A stretch of DNA of 64,000 bases from Jannaschia donghaensis. Its GTDB lineage: Bacteria; Pseudomonadota; Alphaproteobacteria; Rhodobacterales; Rhodobacteraceae. This document shows positions 37,418 to 46,494 of this stretch, piece after piece. The translations under genes were made by a program, and so were the position numbers. Below the pieces are notes generated by a model, which was not told where the DNA came from, made no database searches, and saw nothing but the letters and a program-made list of their open reading frames with translations. The DNA lies in contig NZ_CXSU01000011.1 of NCBI RefSeq assembly GCF_001403795.1, positions 1,282 through 65,281 on the forward strand. Direction: 5' to 3'. Position 1 is the first letter of the stretch. Each line of letters opens with the position of its first letter.

Positions 37418-38343
37418 GTCCAGCGGCTCCTTGTGGGACGGTCCAGCACGGCTTTGCCAAACAGCGAGGCGACGAAATCCACCATCAGGCGGGCCGTCTT
37501 GCCCCGGTCGTCCATGAACGGGTTGAGTTCGGCGATGTCGAGCGATGTGACAAGGCCGCTGTCGTGCAGATACTCCATCACCAGATGCGCCTCCCGGAAG
37601 GTGGCACCTCCGGGGACGGTGGTGCCGACGGCGGGGGCGATGTCCGGCTCAAGGAAATCGACATCGAAGCTGACGTGCAGATGCCCGCCCGCGTCCTGCA
37701 CCCGCTCCAGAAAGGCGCGCAGGGGGGCGGCGATGCCATGCTCGTCGATGGCGCGCATATCGGCCACCTGAATGTCGGTGCGGGCCAACGCGGCCTTTTC
37801 CGCCGGGTCCACCGACCGCAGCCCGATCATGCAGATGTTCGCCGGATCCACTCGGCCCGGCAGGTCCGGAAACTGCGGCGCAAAATCCGAGAGCGCGGTG
37901 AAATAGGCGACGGGCGTGCCGTGCAGATTGCCGCTGTCGGTCGTGGTGAAATCGTGGATGTCGCTGTGCGCGTCCAGCCACAGAACGAACAGGGGCCGAC
38001 CCGCGTCGTCCGCGCGTTTCGCCATCGCGGGCACCGTACCCGCGGCCATTAGGTGATCGCCGCCCATGAAGATCGGCGTCGTGTCCTGCGCCACATCCCC
38101 CGCGGCCTGCAATGCCCGCACCCAACCGGCGCACAGATCCAGATCGCGGATCAGCGGGTTGGCCGTCGCCGGCACCGTCACGGCCTGGGGGGTCACGTCA
38201 CCCGCATCGACGACGCCGTGGCCCAATTCCGTCAGCGCCGTTTCCAACCCGGCGGTGCGCAACGCATCCGGGCCCATCTTGCAACCGCGCCGCCAGGCAC
38301 CGGTCTGCACGGGCGCGCCGATCAGGGTGATATGTCTGCTCAT
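37414..38343 (-). CDS. rocF: Arginase
   Basis: This Mn-dependent hydrolase splits arginine to ornithine and urea. It has 309 residues. The metal-binding motifs are GGDHLMAAG (about 102-110), WLDAHSDIHD (about 127-136) and SFDVDFLEPDIAP (about 230-242), and HGTPVAYF holds the substrate loop. The start at 38343 is the ATG that begins MSRHITLIGAP, with GGAG upstream. It is the first gene of the arginase-ocd operon, divergent from the Lrp/AsnC regulator, with a strong inverted repeat between them. Confidence 0.95.
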   Translation of the reverse strand: MSRHITLIGAPVQTGAWRRGCKMGPDALRTAGLETALTELGHGVVDAGDVTPQAVTVPATANPLIRDLDLCAGWVRALQAAGDVAQDTTPIFMGGDHLMAAGTVPAMAKRADDAGRPLFVLWLDAHSDIHDFTTTDSGNLHGTPVAYFTALSDFAPQFPDLPGRVDPANICMIGLRSVDPAEKAALARTDIQVADMRAIDEHGIAAPLRAFLERVQDAGGHLHVSFDVDFLEPDIAPAVGTTVPGGATFREAHLVMEYLHDSGLVTSLDIAELNPFMDDRGKTARLMVDFVASLFGKAVLDRPTRSRWT

Positions 38344-38408
38344 GGAAAACTCCGATTGCGTCTGCATCCAGAGGATCATCTTGAGCCCTGACCCTGAAGT
38401 GGAATAAG

Positions 38409-38445
38409 TGATCGAATTGAGCGATGAATTGACCAATTCGATCAA
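38409..38445. promoter_or_regulatory. Inverted-repeat operator between arginase and the Lrp/AsnC gene
   Basis: A perfect 11-base inverted repeat (tgatcgaattg at 38409-38419, caattcgatca at 38434-38444) has a third, similar half-site (gcgatgaattga, 38421-38432) between its arms. The spacing of the half-sites is about 12 bases. It lies 66-101 bases ahead of rocF and 15-50 bases ahead of the regulator start, as expected for an Lrp/AsnC autoregulated operator. Confidence 0.65.
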
Positions 38446-38459
38446 CGGAAGCATGCAGA

Positions 38460-38882
38460 ATGGACGACACCGACCACAGACTGCTGGCCCTGTTGGCCCG
38501 CGACGGACGTGCCAGCGTGTCGTCCCTGGCCGCGACGCTGAAGCTGACGCGTGCGACGGTGCGCGCGCGCATGGACAGGCTGACGGCATCCGGCGACCTG
38601 CTGGGGTTCCGGGCTGTTCTGAAGGCAGATCTGGCCGACCGGCCCGTCCGCGGGATCATCCTGATCGAGATCGAGGGGACGGGGGCCGCCCGTGTGGCCC
38701 GCATCATCAGCGCCATCGCAGAGGTCGAGGCCGTGCATTCGACCCACGGCCGATGGGATCTGGTGGCGGAGTTGGGGGCAGACACGCTGGAGGCGCTGGA
38801 CACCACCCTGAACCGCATCCGCATGATCGACGGGGTCAGCCGATCGGAAACCAACCTCTATCTGTCCACGCGCCGGGGCTGA
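38460..38882 (+). CDS. Lrp/AsnC family transcriptional regulator of the arginase operon
   Basis: This 140-residue feast/famine regulator has an N-terminal helix-turn-helix (SSLAATLKLTRATVRARMDRL, about 16-36) and a C-terminal RAM ligand-binding domain (HSTHGRWDLVAELGADTL region). It is divergent from arginase-ocd. In related bacteria such regulators (PutR, BkdR or ArgR-like Lrp types) activate the adjacent catabolic operon with the amino acid as ligand, so arginine or ornithine is the likely effector here. This is inference from position and the shared operator. Confidence 0.9.
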   Translation: MDDTDHRLLALLARDGRASVSSLAATLKLTRATVRARMDRLTASGDLLGFRAVLKADLADRPVRGIILIEIEGTGAARVARIISAIAEVEAVHSTHGRWDLVAELGADTLEALDTTLNRIRMIDGVSRSETNLYLSTRRG

Positions 38883-38893
38883 CCCGGCGCGTG
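38867..38893 (+). terminator. Hairpin across the Lrp/AsnC stop codon
   Basis: A perfect 11-base stem (cacgcgccggg / cccggcgcgtg) with the loop gctga contains the gene's TGA. There is no T-run, but it sits between convergent genes and may halt both transcripts. Confidence 0.45.
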
Positions 38894-38912
38894 TCCTGAT
38901 CGCAAACCGGGA

Positions 38913-39401
38913 TCAGAGTTCTTCGAGCAGCGATTCACCAGCCGAGGTTTCGCAGACGCCGGGGCTTTCTTCGACGTGCAGTGCTTTGACGGTGCCGTCA
39001 TCCACCAGCATCGCATACCGCTGCGACCGCCCGATCAGGCCGGCCGGCGGTGCGTCGAAATCCATGCCGATCGCCTTGGTGAACGATCCGTCCGCATCGG
39101 CCAGCATGTGCAACCCGGCGGCCGTCGCCCCCGTCGCCTCGCCCCAGGCCTTCATCACGAAGGGATCGTTGACCGCGACGCAGACGATCGTATCCACGCC
39201 CTTGGCCGCGAATGCGCCCTTGGTGCGGATGAAACTGGGCACATGGGCCGACGAACAGGTCGGGGTATAGGCACCGGGCACGGCAAAGACGGCGATGGTC
39301 TTGCCCACGCCGATCTCGGCCAGCGAAACCGTCTCGGGGCCATCGGCCCCCATTCGGATCAGCTGTGCATCGGGCAGGGTGTCGCCGGTGGAGATGGCCA
39401 T
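38913..39401 (-). CDS. Peroxiredoxin (Prx5 type)
   Basis: This 162-residue thiol peroxidase has the peroxidatic Cys49 in the motif PGAYTPTCSSAHVP, typical of the Prx5 subfamily, and a second cysteine at 150 near the C-terminus (GVCETSAGES) that could act in resolving. It reduces peroxides using glutathione/glutaredoxin or thioredoxin. The start at 39401 (MAISTGDTLP) has GAGGA upstream; the frame to 39479 is not conserved. It is divergent from a flavoprotein reductase gene 76 bases away. Confidence 0.93.
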   Translation of the reverse strand: MAISTGDTLPDAQLIRMGADGPETVSLAEIGVGKTIAVFAVPGAYTPTCSSAHVPSFIRTKGAFAAKGVDTIVCVAVNDPFVMKAWGEATGATAAGLHMLADADGSFTKAIGMDFDAPPAGLIGRSQRYAMLVDDGTVKALHVEESPGVCETSAGESLLEEL

Positions 39402-39477
39402 ATCGCGGTCCTCGCATTTGAAGTTGTACGATTGGGCATATAGCTGTCCCGGCAACACGCGACCAGTGAGGGGCACC

Positions 39478-40674
39478 ATGGATCACATCGCCGTCATCGG
39501 GGCCGGACAGGCCGGGGCCACCCTGGTCGAGACGCTGCGCAAACGGGGCTACGACGGCCGCCTGACGCTGTGGGGGTCCGAAGACGTGCTTCCGTATCAG
39601 CGCCCGCCGCTGTCCAAGGCCTATCTGCTGGGCGAGATGGAGCGGACGCGTCTGCACCTGCGCCCCCGCACGTTCTATGACGATCACGACGTCGAATTGC
39701 GCTTGGGCACCCCGATCACCGCACTGGACACAGGCACACGAACCCTGATGCATCGCGGCGGATCCGACACTTTCGACGCCGCCATCCTGGCCACCGGGTC
39801 GACGCCCAACGCCCTGCCCGACCGCTGCACCGGGGGCCTGCTTGGCACGCATGTGATCCGCACGTTGGCCGATATCGACGCGCTGCGGCCGCAAATGACG
39901 CCAGGCCGCCGGATGCTGGTCGTCGGCGGCGGCTATATCGGGCTTGAGGCGGCGGCGGTGGCGCGCAAGATCGGGCTGGACGTGGTGCTGGTGGAGCTGA
40001 ACGTCCGGCTGCTCAACCGCGTGGCCTGCAAACCCACCGCCGACTGGTTTCGCGCCCTGCACCGCGATCACGGCGTCGATATCCGCGAAGGCGTCGGCCT
40101 CGACACCCTGCTGGGCGACGGCCGGATCGAAGCCGCGCGCCTGACCGACGGCACCGAGATCGCCGTCGACATCGTCATCGCGGGCATCGGCGCCCATCCC
40201 GAAACCGCATTGGCCGAGGCGGCGGGCCTGACGCTCGACAACGGGATCGCGGTGGACGCGCGGGGCCGTACCTCGGCCCCCGGCATCTGGGCGGCGGGCG
40301 ATTGCGCGTCCTTTCCCGTGGGCAATGGGCGCGTAAGGCTGGAATCGGTGCCCAACGCCATCGACATGGCCGAAGTCGTCGCCCGAAACGTGCTGGGCGG
40401 GACCGAGGCTTACGTGCCGCGTCCGTGGTTCTGGTCCGACCAATACGACGTGAAGCTGCAGATCGCCGGCCTGAACGCCGGGTTCGACGACATCGTGGTG
40501 CGCGACGGCGACGGCCGGTCGCATTGGTATTACAACGGTGACCGCCTGCTGGCGGTCGATGCGATGAATGACCCCCGCGCCTACATGGTCGGCAAGCGCC
40601 TGATCGAAGCGGGGCGGTCCCCCGCCAAATCCGCCGTCGCCGATGGCGCGACCCCGATCAAGAGCCTGATGTGA
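39478..40674 (+). CDS. FAD-dependent ferredoxin reductase-type oxidoreductase
   Basis: This 398-residue flavoprotein has the two-dinucleotide-binding fold of putidaredoxin/rubredoxin reductases. The FAD site is AVIGAGQAGATLVE (5-18), PYQRPPLSKAYL is the conserved FAD-side loop, the NAD site is VVGGGYIGLEAA (about 149-160), and WAAGDCASFP the late FAD motif. The C-terminal domain contains WFWSDQYDVKLQIAGL, diagnostic of the family. It would pass electrons from NADH to a ferredoxin; no partner ferredoxin or P450 is adjacent. Confidence 0.92.
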   Translation: MDHIAVIGAGQAGATLVETLRKRGYDGRLTLWGSEDVLPYQRPPLSKAYLLGEMERTRLHLRPRTFYDDHDVELRLGTPITALDTGTRTLMHRGGSDTFDAAILATGSTPNALPDRCTGGLLGTHVIRTLADIDALRPQMTPGRRMLVVGGGYIGLEAAAVARKIGLDVVLVELNVRLLNRVACKPTADWFRALHRDHGVDIREGVGLDTLLGDGRIEAARLTDGTEIAVDIVIAGIGAHPETALAEAAGLTLDNGIAVDARGRTSAPGIWAAGDCASFPVGNGRVRLESVPNAIDMAEVVARNVLGGTEAYVPRPWFWSDQYDVKLQIAGLNAGFDDIVVRDGDGRSHWYYNGDRLLAVDAMNDPRAYMVGKRLIEAGRSPAKSAVADGATPIKSLM

Positions 40675-40684
40675 GGTCCCCCGC

Positions 40685-41230
40685 ATGAGGATCGTCGGGG
40701 GCGACTGGCGGGGCCGCAGATTGGCCAACGTCGGCAAGGGCGACATGGCGGCCCACCTGCGCCCCACCACCGACCGGGTGCGCGAAAGCATCTTCAACCT
40801 GCTGGTCAACGGCGGCCATGCCGACACGCTCGACGGCACCCGCGTGCTCGATGTGTTCGCGGGCACCGGCGCGCTGGGGCTGGAGGCGCTCAGCCGGGGG
40901 GCCGCCACGGCGACCTTCATCGAACAGGGCCGCAAGAGCCTTGCCATCCTGCGCGAAAACATCGCCTTGCTGGACGCCGACGCCCGCATCCACCCCCGCG
41001 ATGCCCGGCGCCCCGGCCCCGGCACACCGCACGATCTGGTCTTCCTCGACCCGCCCTACGGCCAGGGCCTTGGCGAAAAGGCCGTTGTCGCGTTACGCGA
41101 TCATGGTTGGTTGGCACCAGATGCCCTGATCGTGTGGGAGGAGGCCGCACCGCCTGTTTTGACCGACCTTACGCAAGTCGATCAACGCACGTACGGCGAC
41201 ACGACCGTCACGCTGGCCCGATTGAAATAG
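40685..41230 (+). CDS. rsmD: RsmD, 16S rRNA (guanine966-N2)-methyltransferase
   Basis: RsmD methylates G966 of 16S rRNA in the assembled small-subunit particle. It has 181 residues with MRIVGGDWRGRRL at the N-terminus, RPTTDRVRESIFN, the SAM site LDVFAGTGALGLEAL (about 55-69) and the catalytic DPPY (about 121-124). It starts 10 bases after the flavoprotein gene. Both the fold and the N-terminal signature match the family. Confidence 0.96.
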   Translation: MRIVGGDWRGRRLANVGKGDMAAHLRPTTDRVRESIFNLLVNGGHADTLDGTRVLDVFAGTGALGLEALSRGAATATFIEQGRKSLAILRENIALLDADARIHPRDARRPGPGTPHDLVFLDPPYGQGLGEKAVVALRDHGWLAPDALIVWEEAAPPVLTDLTQVDQRTYGDTTVTLARLK

Positions 41231-41258
41231 GGCGACAGGTCGAAGCCCGTCGCCCTTT
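41230..41258 (+). terminator. Terminator of rsmD
   Basis: A perfect 7-base stem (gggcgac / gtcgccc) with a 12-base loop begins at the last base of the stop codon and is followed by tttctt. Confidence 0.75.
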
Positions 41259-41302
41259 CTTCTGGCCGAGATACTCAAACGGCGGGGGCGATGCCCCAAC
41301 CG

Positions 41303-42331
41303 TCACTCCGCCGACATCGCGGCCTGCGCATCCGCGACCAGATCGGACCCGTTCAGGCCCCGCGCCGTCATCTCCTCGATCCACTCGGCGGTGACTTCGG
41401 CACCCAACGCTTCGATCTGCGCCGTCACTTCGGGCGACAGTTCGGTGGTCGCATTGTCCGTTTCCGCCCCGATTGTCGCCTCGGCCTCGGCATCGCCCCT
41501 GTCATGCGCGCGCCCCGCCCATTCCGACGCCATCAGACCGGAATTCGCGTCGATCACCGCCTTCAGATCCTCCGGCAGCCCGTCATAGACGCCCCGGTTC
41601 ATCGCCCAGAGGAAATAGAGGTTGTAGAGCGACCGATCGCCGGCAACGTCCGTATGACTGTCGGTCAACTCGTCCAGCTTCAGCGACGGGGCCTGCTCCC
41701 ACGGGATGACTCCCCCTTCGATCACGCCCTTGGACAGCGCTTCGGGGAAGGCCGGGACCGGCATGCCAACCGGGTTCGCACCCAACTTGTCCAGCAGCAG
41801 CGTCGCGGGCCGCGACGGGCCGCGCAGGGTCAGACCCGCGAAATCCTCGACCACCGCGATGGGCGCGCCTTTCTTGTGGATGATGCCGCGGCCGTGCAGA
41901 TGCGCGGCGATGACATGAACCTCGGCGAAATCGTCCAGAAGATGCTGTTGCGTAAAGGCCCAAGCCCCGCGCGACGATGCTTCCGCCGATTTCGACGTCA
42001 TGAACGGCAACTCCAGCGCTTCGGCCTTCGGGAAGCGTCCAGGCTGGTAGCCGGGGATGACCCAGCCGCCATCCACCGCGCCATCCGCGATCAGGTCGTA
42101 TTGGTTCGGCGCCGCGCCGCCCAGTTGCATGAAGGGATAAAGCTCCACCTTGATGCGGCCGCCCGATTGCTCCTCGATCGCATCGGCCCAGGGCTGCATG
42201 AAATACGTCGGATTTGCGGAATTCGGGTTCACGAAATGCTGGAACCGCAGCGTCACCTCCTGCGCGGCGACGGGGGCCATGGCAGGCCCGGACAGGGCCA
42301 GGGCGACGGTAAGGGTACGAAGGATGGACAT
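41303..42331 (-). CDS. TRAP transporter substrate-binding protein (DctP family)
   Basis: This 342-residue periplasmic binding protein has a signal peptide (to APVAAQ, residue about 24). The DctP fold is recognisable from RFQHFVNPNSANPTYF, GGRIKVELYPFMQLG and RGPSRPATLLLDKLGANPVG; the arginine in the RGPSR motif is the usual carboxylate ligand. The substrate is an organic acid that cannot be named. The membrane subunits (DctQ and DctM) are not adjacent, so this is an orphan binding protein in this window. Confidence 0.93.
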   Translation of the reverse strand: MSILRTLTVALALSGPAMAPVAAQEVTLRFQHFVNPNSANPTYFMQPWADAIEEQSGGRIKVELYPFMQLGGAAPNQYDLIADGAVDGGWVIPGYQPGRFPKAEALELPFMTSKSAEASSRGAWAFTQQHLLDDFAEVHVIAAHLHGRGIIHKKGAPIAVVEDFAGLTLRGPSRPATLLLDKLGANPVGMPVPAFPEALSKGVIEGGVIPWEQAPSLKLDELTDSHTDVAGDRSLYNLYFLWAMNRGVYDGLPEDLKAVIDANSGLMASEWAGRAHDRGDAEAEATIGAETDNATTELSPEVTAQIEALGAEVTAEWIEEMTARGLNGSDLVADAQAAMSAE

Positions 42332-42401
42332 GGATAGCCCCCCATATTTTGCGTCAGGGTCGCCCGACTACCACCACTGACAGCCTATGCCAAGCGAATT
42401 A

Positions 42402-42418
42402 TTGCGAATCGTTCGCAA
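42402..42418. promoter_or_regulatory. Palindrome between the TRAP gene and recQ
   Basis: TTGCGAA-tcg-TTCGCAA is a perfect 7+3+7 palindrome, 71 bases upstream of the TRAP gene start and 90 bases upstream of recQ. It has the form of a dimeric repressor site (GntR- or LacI-like). The other bases between 42332 and 42507 show no further pattern. Confidence 0.4.
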
Positions 42419-42507
42419 AAACTACTCTTCGGAAACACGCCCGGCCCCCTTGTTTCCCGTCGGACGCTATGGGATTCCGTTGGAAACCCACCAAGCCCGA
42501 GCCTTCC

Positions 42508-44541
42508 ATGCCAGACGCGCAGGATCTTCTGTCCTCCATCTTCGGATTCGATGCCTTCCGCCCCGGCCAGGAAGAAATCGTGCAGGCCGTCGTCGCAGGT
42601 CGGGACGTTCTTGCCATCATGCCGACGGGTGGCGGCAAATCGCTGTGTTTCCAACTGCCCGCGCTGGTTCGACCCGGTCTGACGGTGGTCATTTCCCCGC
42701 TGATCGCCCTGATGCGCGATCAGGTGCGCGCCTTGCAGGAGGCGGGGGTCTGCGCCGGTGCGCTGACCTCCGGCAACACCGAAGAAGAGACCGAGGCCGT
42801 CTGGCAGGCGATCGAGACGGAGCGGCTGAAGCTGCTCTACATCGCGCCCGAACGCCTGGCGTCGGGCGGGACGGAACGGATGTTGCGGCAGGCCGGGTGC
42901 AGCCTGATCGCCGTGGACGAGGCCCATTGCGTCAGCCAGTGGGGCCATGACTTCCGCCCCGACTACCTGCGCATCGGGGAATTGCGCCGCGCCCTCGACG
43001 TGCCGCTGGCCGCCTTTACCGCCACGGCGGACGCCGAAACCCGGGCCGAAATCGGTCAACGCCTGTTCGACGCAGAACCCGAAACCTTCCTGCATGGCTT
43101 CGACCGGCCCAACATCACCCTGTCCTTCCAGACCAAGAATTCGCCCCGCAGCCAGATCCTGTCCTTTGCCGCGGCCCGCAAGGGGCAGTCGGGCATCGTC
43201 TACTGCGGCACGCGGGCCAAGACCGAGGGGATCGCCCGCGCGCTGACCGACGATGGCCACTCCGCCTGCCACTACCACGCCGGAATGGACGCCGACGACC
43301 GACGGGATGTCGAGCGCCGCTTTCAACAGGAAGACGGTCTGATCGTCTGCGCCACGGTCGCCTTCGGTATGGGCATCGACAAGCCCGACATCCGCTGGGT
43401 CGCCCACGCCGATCTGCCCAAATCCATCGAAAGCTACTACCAGGAAATCGGCCGCGCGGGCCGCGACGGGGCCCCCGCAGACACGCTGACGCTGTTCGGG
43501 GCCGACGACATCCGCTACCGCCGCCAGCAGATCGACGAAGGTATGGTGCCGCCCGACCTGCGCGTGGCCGACCACGGTCGCCTGAACGCCCTTCTGGGCC
43601 TGGCCGAGGCGCAGGTTTGCCGCCGCGTCACGCTGCTGGGGTATTTCGGCGAAAGCCCGCAGCCGTGCGGCAACTGCGATCTTTGCGAAAAACCGCCCGA
43701 ATTGTTCGATGCGACCACCCAGGTCCGCAAGGCCCTGTCGGCCATGCTGCGAACCGAGGAACGCTTCGGCATCGGTCACCTGATCGACGTGCTGACGGGA
43801 ACCGCAACTGAAAAGACCGCCCGCTTCGCCCATGACACCCTGCCGACCTGGGGCGTCGGGTCGGAGACGCCCAAACATCAGTGGCAGGCCGTGTTCCGTC
43901 AGATGATGGGCCTGGATCTGGTGCGGCCCGACGCCGAACGTCACGGCGCGCTGCGCATGACCGACCCCGCCCGCCCCATCCTGCGCGGAGAGGAATCGGT
44001 GACCCTGCGCCGCGACAGCATCAAGCGCGCCGAACGTCGGCCGGCCGTCAAACAACTGGTGTCCGAGGAAGACGCCCCGATGCTCTCCGCGCTCAAGGCG
44101 CAGCGCCGTGCCTTGGCCGAAGCGCAGGGCGTGCCGGCCTACGTCGTCTTCAACGACCGCACCCTGATCGAAATGGCCGAAACGCGGCCCGACACGCTGG
44201 ACAAGATGGCGCGCATCACCGGCGTCGGGGCCAAGAAACTCGAACGCTACGGCAAGACGTTCCTGGCCGTCCTGACCGGAGAGGTGCCCGAAGACGTCCA
44301 CCCCGCACGGCGCAAGCTGGCCGGTCGAACCGAAGGCGCGATCTATGACCGCCTGCTGTCGGTCCAGAACGATCTGGCGCGCGGCGAGACGGGCACGGAC
44401 AAACCCATGACCTGTTCGTCGTCGCAACTGGCCAAGGTCGCGCGCGCGCGCGCCGAACCCGGCGACATCACCCGCATCCTGGGGGACCGCCACGCCGAAC
44501 GCTTCGGCGATGCCTTCCTGGAGATCCTGCGCGAGGGTTGA
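42508..44541 (+). CDS. recQ: RecQ, ATP-dependent DNA helicase
   Basis: This 3'-5' helicase for recombination and fork repair has 677 residues. The RecQ motif 0 FGFDAFRPGQEEIV lies at 9-22, Walker A PTGGGKSLCFQ near 40-50 and DEAHCVSQWGHDFRP near 137. The zinc site uses the cysteines in CRRVTLL and CGNCDLC (about 370-395), then come a winged helix and an HRDC domain (near 520-600). About 75 residues follow HRDC. The start at 42508 fits the family alignment; an upstream ATG at 42469 is possible. Neither has a strong RBS. Confidence 0.95.
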   Translation: MPDAQDLLSSIFGFDAFRPGQEEIVQAVVAGRDVLAIMPTGGGKSLCFQLPALVRPGLTVVISPLIALMRDQVRALQEAGVCAGALTSGNTEEETEAVWQAIETERLKLLYIAPERLASGGTERMLRQAGCSLIAVDEAHCVSQWGHDFRPDYLRIGELRRALDVPLAAFTATADAETRAEIGQRLFDAEPETFLHGFDRPNITLSFQTKNSPRSQILSFAAARKGQSGIVYCGTRAKTEGIARALTDDGHSACHYHAGMDADDRRDVERRFQQEDGLIVCATVAFGMGIDKPDIRWVAHADLPKSIESYYQEIGRAGRDGAPADTLTLFGADDIRYRRQQIDEGMVPPDLRVADHGRLNALLGLAEAQVCRRVTLLGYFGESPQPCGNCDLCEKPPELFDATTQVRKALSAMLRTEERFGIGHLIDVLTGTATEKTARFAHDTLPTWGVGSETPKHQWQAVFRQMMGLDLVRPDAERHGALRMTDPARPILRGEESVTLRRDSIKRAERRPAVKQLVSEEDAPMLSALKAQRRALAEAQGVPAYVVFNDRTLIEMAETRPDTLDKMARITGVGAKKLERYGKTFLAVLTGEVPEDVHPARRKLAGRTEGAIYDRLLSVQNDLARGETGTDKPMTCSSSQLAKVARARAEPGDITRILGDRHAERFGDAFLEILREG

Positions 44542-44584
44542 GACTGCCGCCGCCGCGATTATCTTGCCCGCAAAGGAGCTGCCC

Positions 44585-45355
44585 ATGCTGACCGTGATCT
44601 CACCCGCCAAGACGCTCGACTTTGCTGCAGTGACCCATACGGCCACGCCCGTGCGGTTCCCCGACGACGTCGCGCAGCTGGCGACGGTCGCGCGGGACCT
44701 GTCGGTTACGCAGCTGATGAAACTGATGTCCATTTCCGAAACGCTTGCCGTGCTCAACCGCGACCGCTTCCGCGATTGGGACGTTGCGCCGGAAAAGGCG
44801 GCGGTCTTCGCCTTCGCCGGCGATACCTACACCGGCTTGGATGCAGGCACGCTGTCGGGCGACGCGTTGCGCCAGGCGCAGGGGCATCTGCGCATCCTGT
44901 CGGGGATGTACGGCCTGCTGCGCCCGCTCGACGCGCTCAAACCCTACCGCCTCGAAATGGGCAGCAAGCTGGCAACCGCCCGCGGCAAGACGCTCTACGA
45001 CTTCTGGGGCGACCGGATCGCGCGTGCGCTCAACGACGACGCTGCTGACACGGGGGCCACCCATCTGCTGAACTGCGCCAGTCAGGAATACTTCGGGGCC
45101 GTCGACCGCGACGCCCTGACCCTGCCCGTCGTCACCCCGCGCTTTCTGGAAGATAAGCCGGGCGGCCCCAAGGTCGTCGGGTTCTTCGCCAAACAGGCGC
45201 GCGGCGCGATGGCCCGCTTCGTGATGGAAAACCGCATCACGGACCCGGCCGACCTGCGCGGATTCACCACCGGCGGTTACGAATATCAGCCCTCGCAATC
45301 GGCGGAGGATGCACCCGTGTTTCTGCGCCCCGATCAGGCGCAGAAAGCCGCTTAG
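44585..45355 (+). CDS. yaaA: YaaA, peroxide stress protein
   Basis: This 256-residue protein of the YaaA/DUF328 family, which lowers free iron and limits Fenton damage during peroxide stress, has the conserved start [12 protein letters not shown], then [21 protein letters not shown] and [11 protein letters not shown] and the C-terminal [21 protein letters not shown] lies upstream of the ATG. The stop overlaps the convergent dapE stop. Confidence 0.94.
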   Translation: MLTVISPAKTLDFAAVTHTATPVRFPDDVAQLATVARDLSVTQLMKLMSISETLAVLNRDRFRDWDVAPEKAAVFAFAGDTYTGLDAGTLSGDALRQAQGHLRILSGMYGLLRPLDALKPYRLEMGSKLATARGKTLYDFWGDRIARALNDDAADTGATHLLNCASQEYFGAVDRDALTLPVVTPRFLEDKPGGPKVVGFFAKQARGAMARFVMENRITDPADLRGFTTGGYEYQPSQSAEDAPVFLRPDQAQKAA

Positions 45356-46494
45356 CCGAAGTAGTCGCGCAGCACCCGGGCATAGATGGCCTTCAACTGC
45401 TCGATCTGCTCGACCCGCACACGTTCGTCGACGGCGTGCATCCGGTGCCCGACCAGTCCGAACTCCACCACGGGGCAATGGTCCTTGACGAAGCGCGCAT
45501 CCGATGTGCCCCCCGTGGTCGACAGCTCGGGCGTGCGGTTCGTCTCCACCTGCACGGCCTTCGCCACCAGATCGGACAATGCCCCCGGCGGCGTCACGAA
45601 ACTCTCGCCGGAAATCTTGACCTTCATGTCGACCGCCACGCCGGTCTCATCCGCGATCCGGTCCGCTTCGGCCCGCAACCATTCGGTCAGGCCGGCCCCG
45701 GTGTGTGCATCGTTGAACCGGATGTTGACCGTCGCATGCCCGTCCGCCGGAATGACGTTGGTCGCAGGGTTGCCCACGTCCATCGTCACGATCGCCAGGG
45801 TGGAGGCGTCGAAATGGTCGGTCCCGTCGTCCAGAACATGCCCCGACAGATCCGCCATCAGCCGCGCCATCGCGGGCAACGGGTTCAGCGCCAGATGCGG
45901 ATAGGCGGCGTGGCCCTGCGTACCCCGGAACGTGAACCAGGCGGTCAGTGACCCGCGCCGTCCGATCTTCATCATCTGACCCATGTGATCCGGCGACGTC
46001 GGCTCCCCGACGATGCAGACGTCGAGCCGCTCGCCCTCCGCCGCCATCCAGTCCAGCAATGCGACGGTGCCGTCGGTCGCGTCCCCCTCCTCGTCGCCGG
46101 TGATCGCCAGCACGATTGCGCCGTCGGGCGGCGTCTCGGTCACGAAGTCCACGGCGGCGGCGGCAAAGGCGGCCACGCCCGACTTCATATCCGTCGCCCC
46201 GCGCCCATAAAGCCAGCCGTCCTCGATCTCGGCGCCGAACGGATCCTTGGTCCAGGCGTCGCGGTCGCCGACGGGCACGACATCGGTATGACCGTTGAAC
46301 CCGAAGGTGCGCGCGTGCGCCCTGTCGCCCCAGCGCGCATAAAGGTTGGACGTGCCTGCGCGGTCCACGCGGGTGCAGGCGAACCCGGCGTCCGACAGCA
46401 CCGCCTCCAGCAGGACCAGCGCGCCGCCTTCTTCGGGCGTGACACTGGGGCAGCGGACAAGCCGGGCCGTCAGATCGACGGGATCAACCGTCAT
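45352..46494 (-). CDS. dapE: DapE, succinyl-diaminopimelate desuccinylase
   Basis: DapE hydrolyses N-succinyl-LL-diaminopimelate, a late step to lysine and meso-diaminopimelate. It is an M20-family dizinc peptidase of 380 residues. The metal-binding segments are [13 protein letters not shown] (about 65-77, His), [14 protein letters not shown] (about 96-109, Asp) and [11 protein letters not shown] (about 130, the catalytic Glu pair). The C-terminal [14 protein letters not shown] carries the last His. It overlaps the upstream unknown gene by 11 bases. dapD lies 1.5 kb away on the same strand. Confidence 0.96.
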   Translation of the reverse strand: MTVDPVDLTARLVRCPSVTPEEGGALVLLEAVLSDAGFACTRVDRAGTSNLYARWGDRAHARTFGFNGHTDVVPVGDRDAWTKDPFGAEIEDGWLYGRGATDMKSGVAAFAAAAVDFVTETPPDGAIVLAITGDEEGDATDGTVALLDWMAAEGERLDVCIVGEPTSPDHMGQMMKIGRRGSLTAWFTFRGTQGHAAYPHLALNPLPAMARLMADLSGHVLDDGTDHFDASTLAIVTMDVGNPATNVIPADGHATVNIRFNDAHTGAGLTEWLRAEADRIADETGVAVDMKVKISGESFVTPPGALSDLVAKAVQVETNRTPELSTTGGTSDARFVKDHCPVVEFGLVGHRMHAVDERVRVEQIEQLKAIYARVLRDYFG

